Shown here in pieces: positions 63,176-64,000 of a stretch of 64,000 nt of DNA (its first letter is position 1; each line of letters opens with the position of its first letter). The translations under genes and the position numbers were made by a program. Source of the stretch: Anaerolineales bacterium (GTDB lineage Bacteria; Chloroflexota; Anaerolineae; Anaerolineales; UBA11858); contig JANQED010000179.1 in NCBI GenBank assembly GCA_028278545.1, forward strand, positions 1 to 64,000, given 5' to 3'. Under the pieces are notes generated by a model that worked only from the letters and a program-made list of their open reading frames with translations, was not told the origin of the DNA and ran no database searches.

Positions 63176-64000
63176 TCAGGGGAACTGTTCTGTCTGTTGA
63201 GAAAAACGCGGGATGAAAAACGCGCTGACCCACAGTGAACCTGCTAAAATGAGGATCGTAGTGGGATATATTACCTCTGGGTTAAATTCGTAAAGATAGC
63301 CAGCCAAAGGGGAGGCCAGAATCAAAGCCGTGCCGCATACTGTTTCAGCGACTCCATAGGCCAGGCCCATATTTGCCAGCGCCACCAGACCACGTACCTG
63401 GGCGATGGCCAGTGATCGCGCCACCCGATATCCCCCAAGCAAGAAATATCCGATGATGTACCACTGAAGGCCAAGACCCCGCCATATTGTTGCTGCAAAT
63501 AAAGCCACGCTGAGATGACAGAGCAAAAACCCACGCAAGGGATTCATTCGCCCAATGAACAAATTCAGCACTACATTCCCCAGACTCCCTGCTGCGATGA
63601 CAATCCCGATCTGATCCAGAGGTAGCTGGCGTTGGTTCTGCAGGAAGTTCGGTGTGAGGGGCTGGGCCAGGTACATGGCGAAGATGGTCAGGAATATGAT
63701 CGGCAAGAATTTTTGAAAAGCACGATTTCTAAGCAGTTCTGCTACGCCGCCGCTGGGCCTTGATTCAACCGGTTGGTGCTGAATATTGAAGATGATCGTA
63801 GTTGAGGCTGCGAAAACACATGCAGCAAAAAGATAAGTCCTTCCTAACCCAAAATGGTTTCCAATCCAGCCGCCGATCAAGGGGCCTAGGATCGCGCCAG
63901 CATTGAACAAGGCTGAGGTCAGCGTGAGGGCGCGTGCCACAGACCATTTGCCGCGTGCGGCGGTGACATAGCTGTTCAGAGGAGCCATGACAAAAGAGGT
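63176..64000 (-). CDS. MFS transporter (partial, N-terminus outside the window)
   Basis: At least 270 residues of a major facilitator protein. The frame is open through the window edge (residues TSFV precede Met at 63988), so the true start is not visible. The visible part has about nine or ten helices, with a GPLIGGWIGNHFGLGRTYL motif typical of helix 5 and the following loop. The pattern recalls drug or multi-solute efflux carriers, but the substrate cannot be called. Confidence 0.82.
   Translation of the reverse strand, partial: TSFVMAPLNSYVTAARGKWSVARALTLTSALFNAGAILGPLIGGWIGNHFGLGRTYLFAACVFAASTTIIFNIQHQPVESRPSGGVAELLRNRAFQKFLPIIFLTIFAMYLAQPLTPNFLQNQRQLPLDQIGIVIAAGSLGNVVLNLFIGRMNPLRGFLLCHLSVALFAATIWRGLGLQWYIIGYFLLGGYRVARSLAIAQVRGLVALANMGLAYGVAETVCGTALILASPLAGYLYEFNPEVIYPTTILILAGSLWVSAFFIPRFSQQTEQFP

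Overview
The window reads as chromosomal DNA of a free-living bacterium, most likely a member of the Chloroflexota (Anaerolineae-like). That placement is an inference from gene content and order: a complex I membrane-arm operon with two tandem NuoM genes, an ATP synthase whose b subunit carries the delta C-terminal domain, an MreB-like gene directly after atpC, an aspartate-oxidase NAD pathway, and vegetative promoters with TACAAT/TATAAT -10 boxes. No phage, CRISPR array, rRNA or complete insertion sequence was seen. One tRNA gene is present, tRNA-Pro(CGG).

Layout. 1-7.5 kb: anaerobic glycerol-3-phosphate dehydrogenase as a GlpA-GlpB fusion plus GlpC, behind a large sensor diguanylate cyclase. 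8-11.7 kb: nadC-nadA-nadB operon for de novo NAD synthesis. 11.7-23 kb: glycerol kinase, M20 peptidase, alpha/beta hydrolase, YprB-like nuclease, a long GH13 enzyme, exonuclease III and a DUF255 thioredoxin-fold protein. 23.2-27 kb: an HD-domain protein, a LeuC/LeuD-type hydro-lyase pair and an MmgE/PrpD protein, probably one metabolic unit. 27-29.4 kb: a class III adenylate cyclase coupled to a SagB-type nitroreductase. 29.7-39.2 kb: nuoA, then nuoHJKLMMN; nuoBCDEFGI are not here. 39.4-54.8 kb: ATP synthase in two blocks, Fo genes (atpI-B-E-FH) and F1 genes (atpA-G-D-C), separated by 7.4 kb holding murE, a secreted duplicated-domain protein, tRNA-Pro, yebC, ruvC, an MgtC/DUF4010 protein, ruvA, proC and a deleted M42 peptidase pseudogene. 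54.8-57.6 kb: rex divergent from obg-nadD. 57.6-64 kb: a large lipoprotein, DUF2277 and YdeI-like proteins, a YcaQ-type glycosylase, a PAP2 phosphatase and a truncated MFS transporter.

How it fits together. Glycerol is phosphorylated by GlpK and oxidised by GlpABC, which feeds electrons to quinone. Complex I pumps ions and the ATP synthase uses the gradient. The Rex repressor, which senses NADH/NAD+, lies beside the energy genes and has a candidate operator at its own promoter. NAD itself is made by NadABC and NadD encoded in the window. Intergenic gaps repeatedly hold small inverted repeats of different sequence; one GC-rich low-complexity stretch lies in frame at the GlpA-GlpB junction.

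The most unusual points are the ATP synthase (b subunit fused to a delta lacking its N-terminal domain, operon split by a terminator and unrelated genes, large insertions in a and alpha), a second NuoM lacking the TM7 lysine, an MreB-like protein with altered ATPase residues, the GlpAB fusion, and the internally deleted M42 peptidase upstream of atpA.
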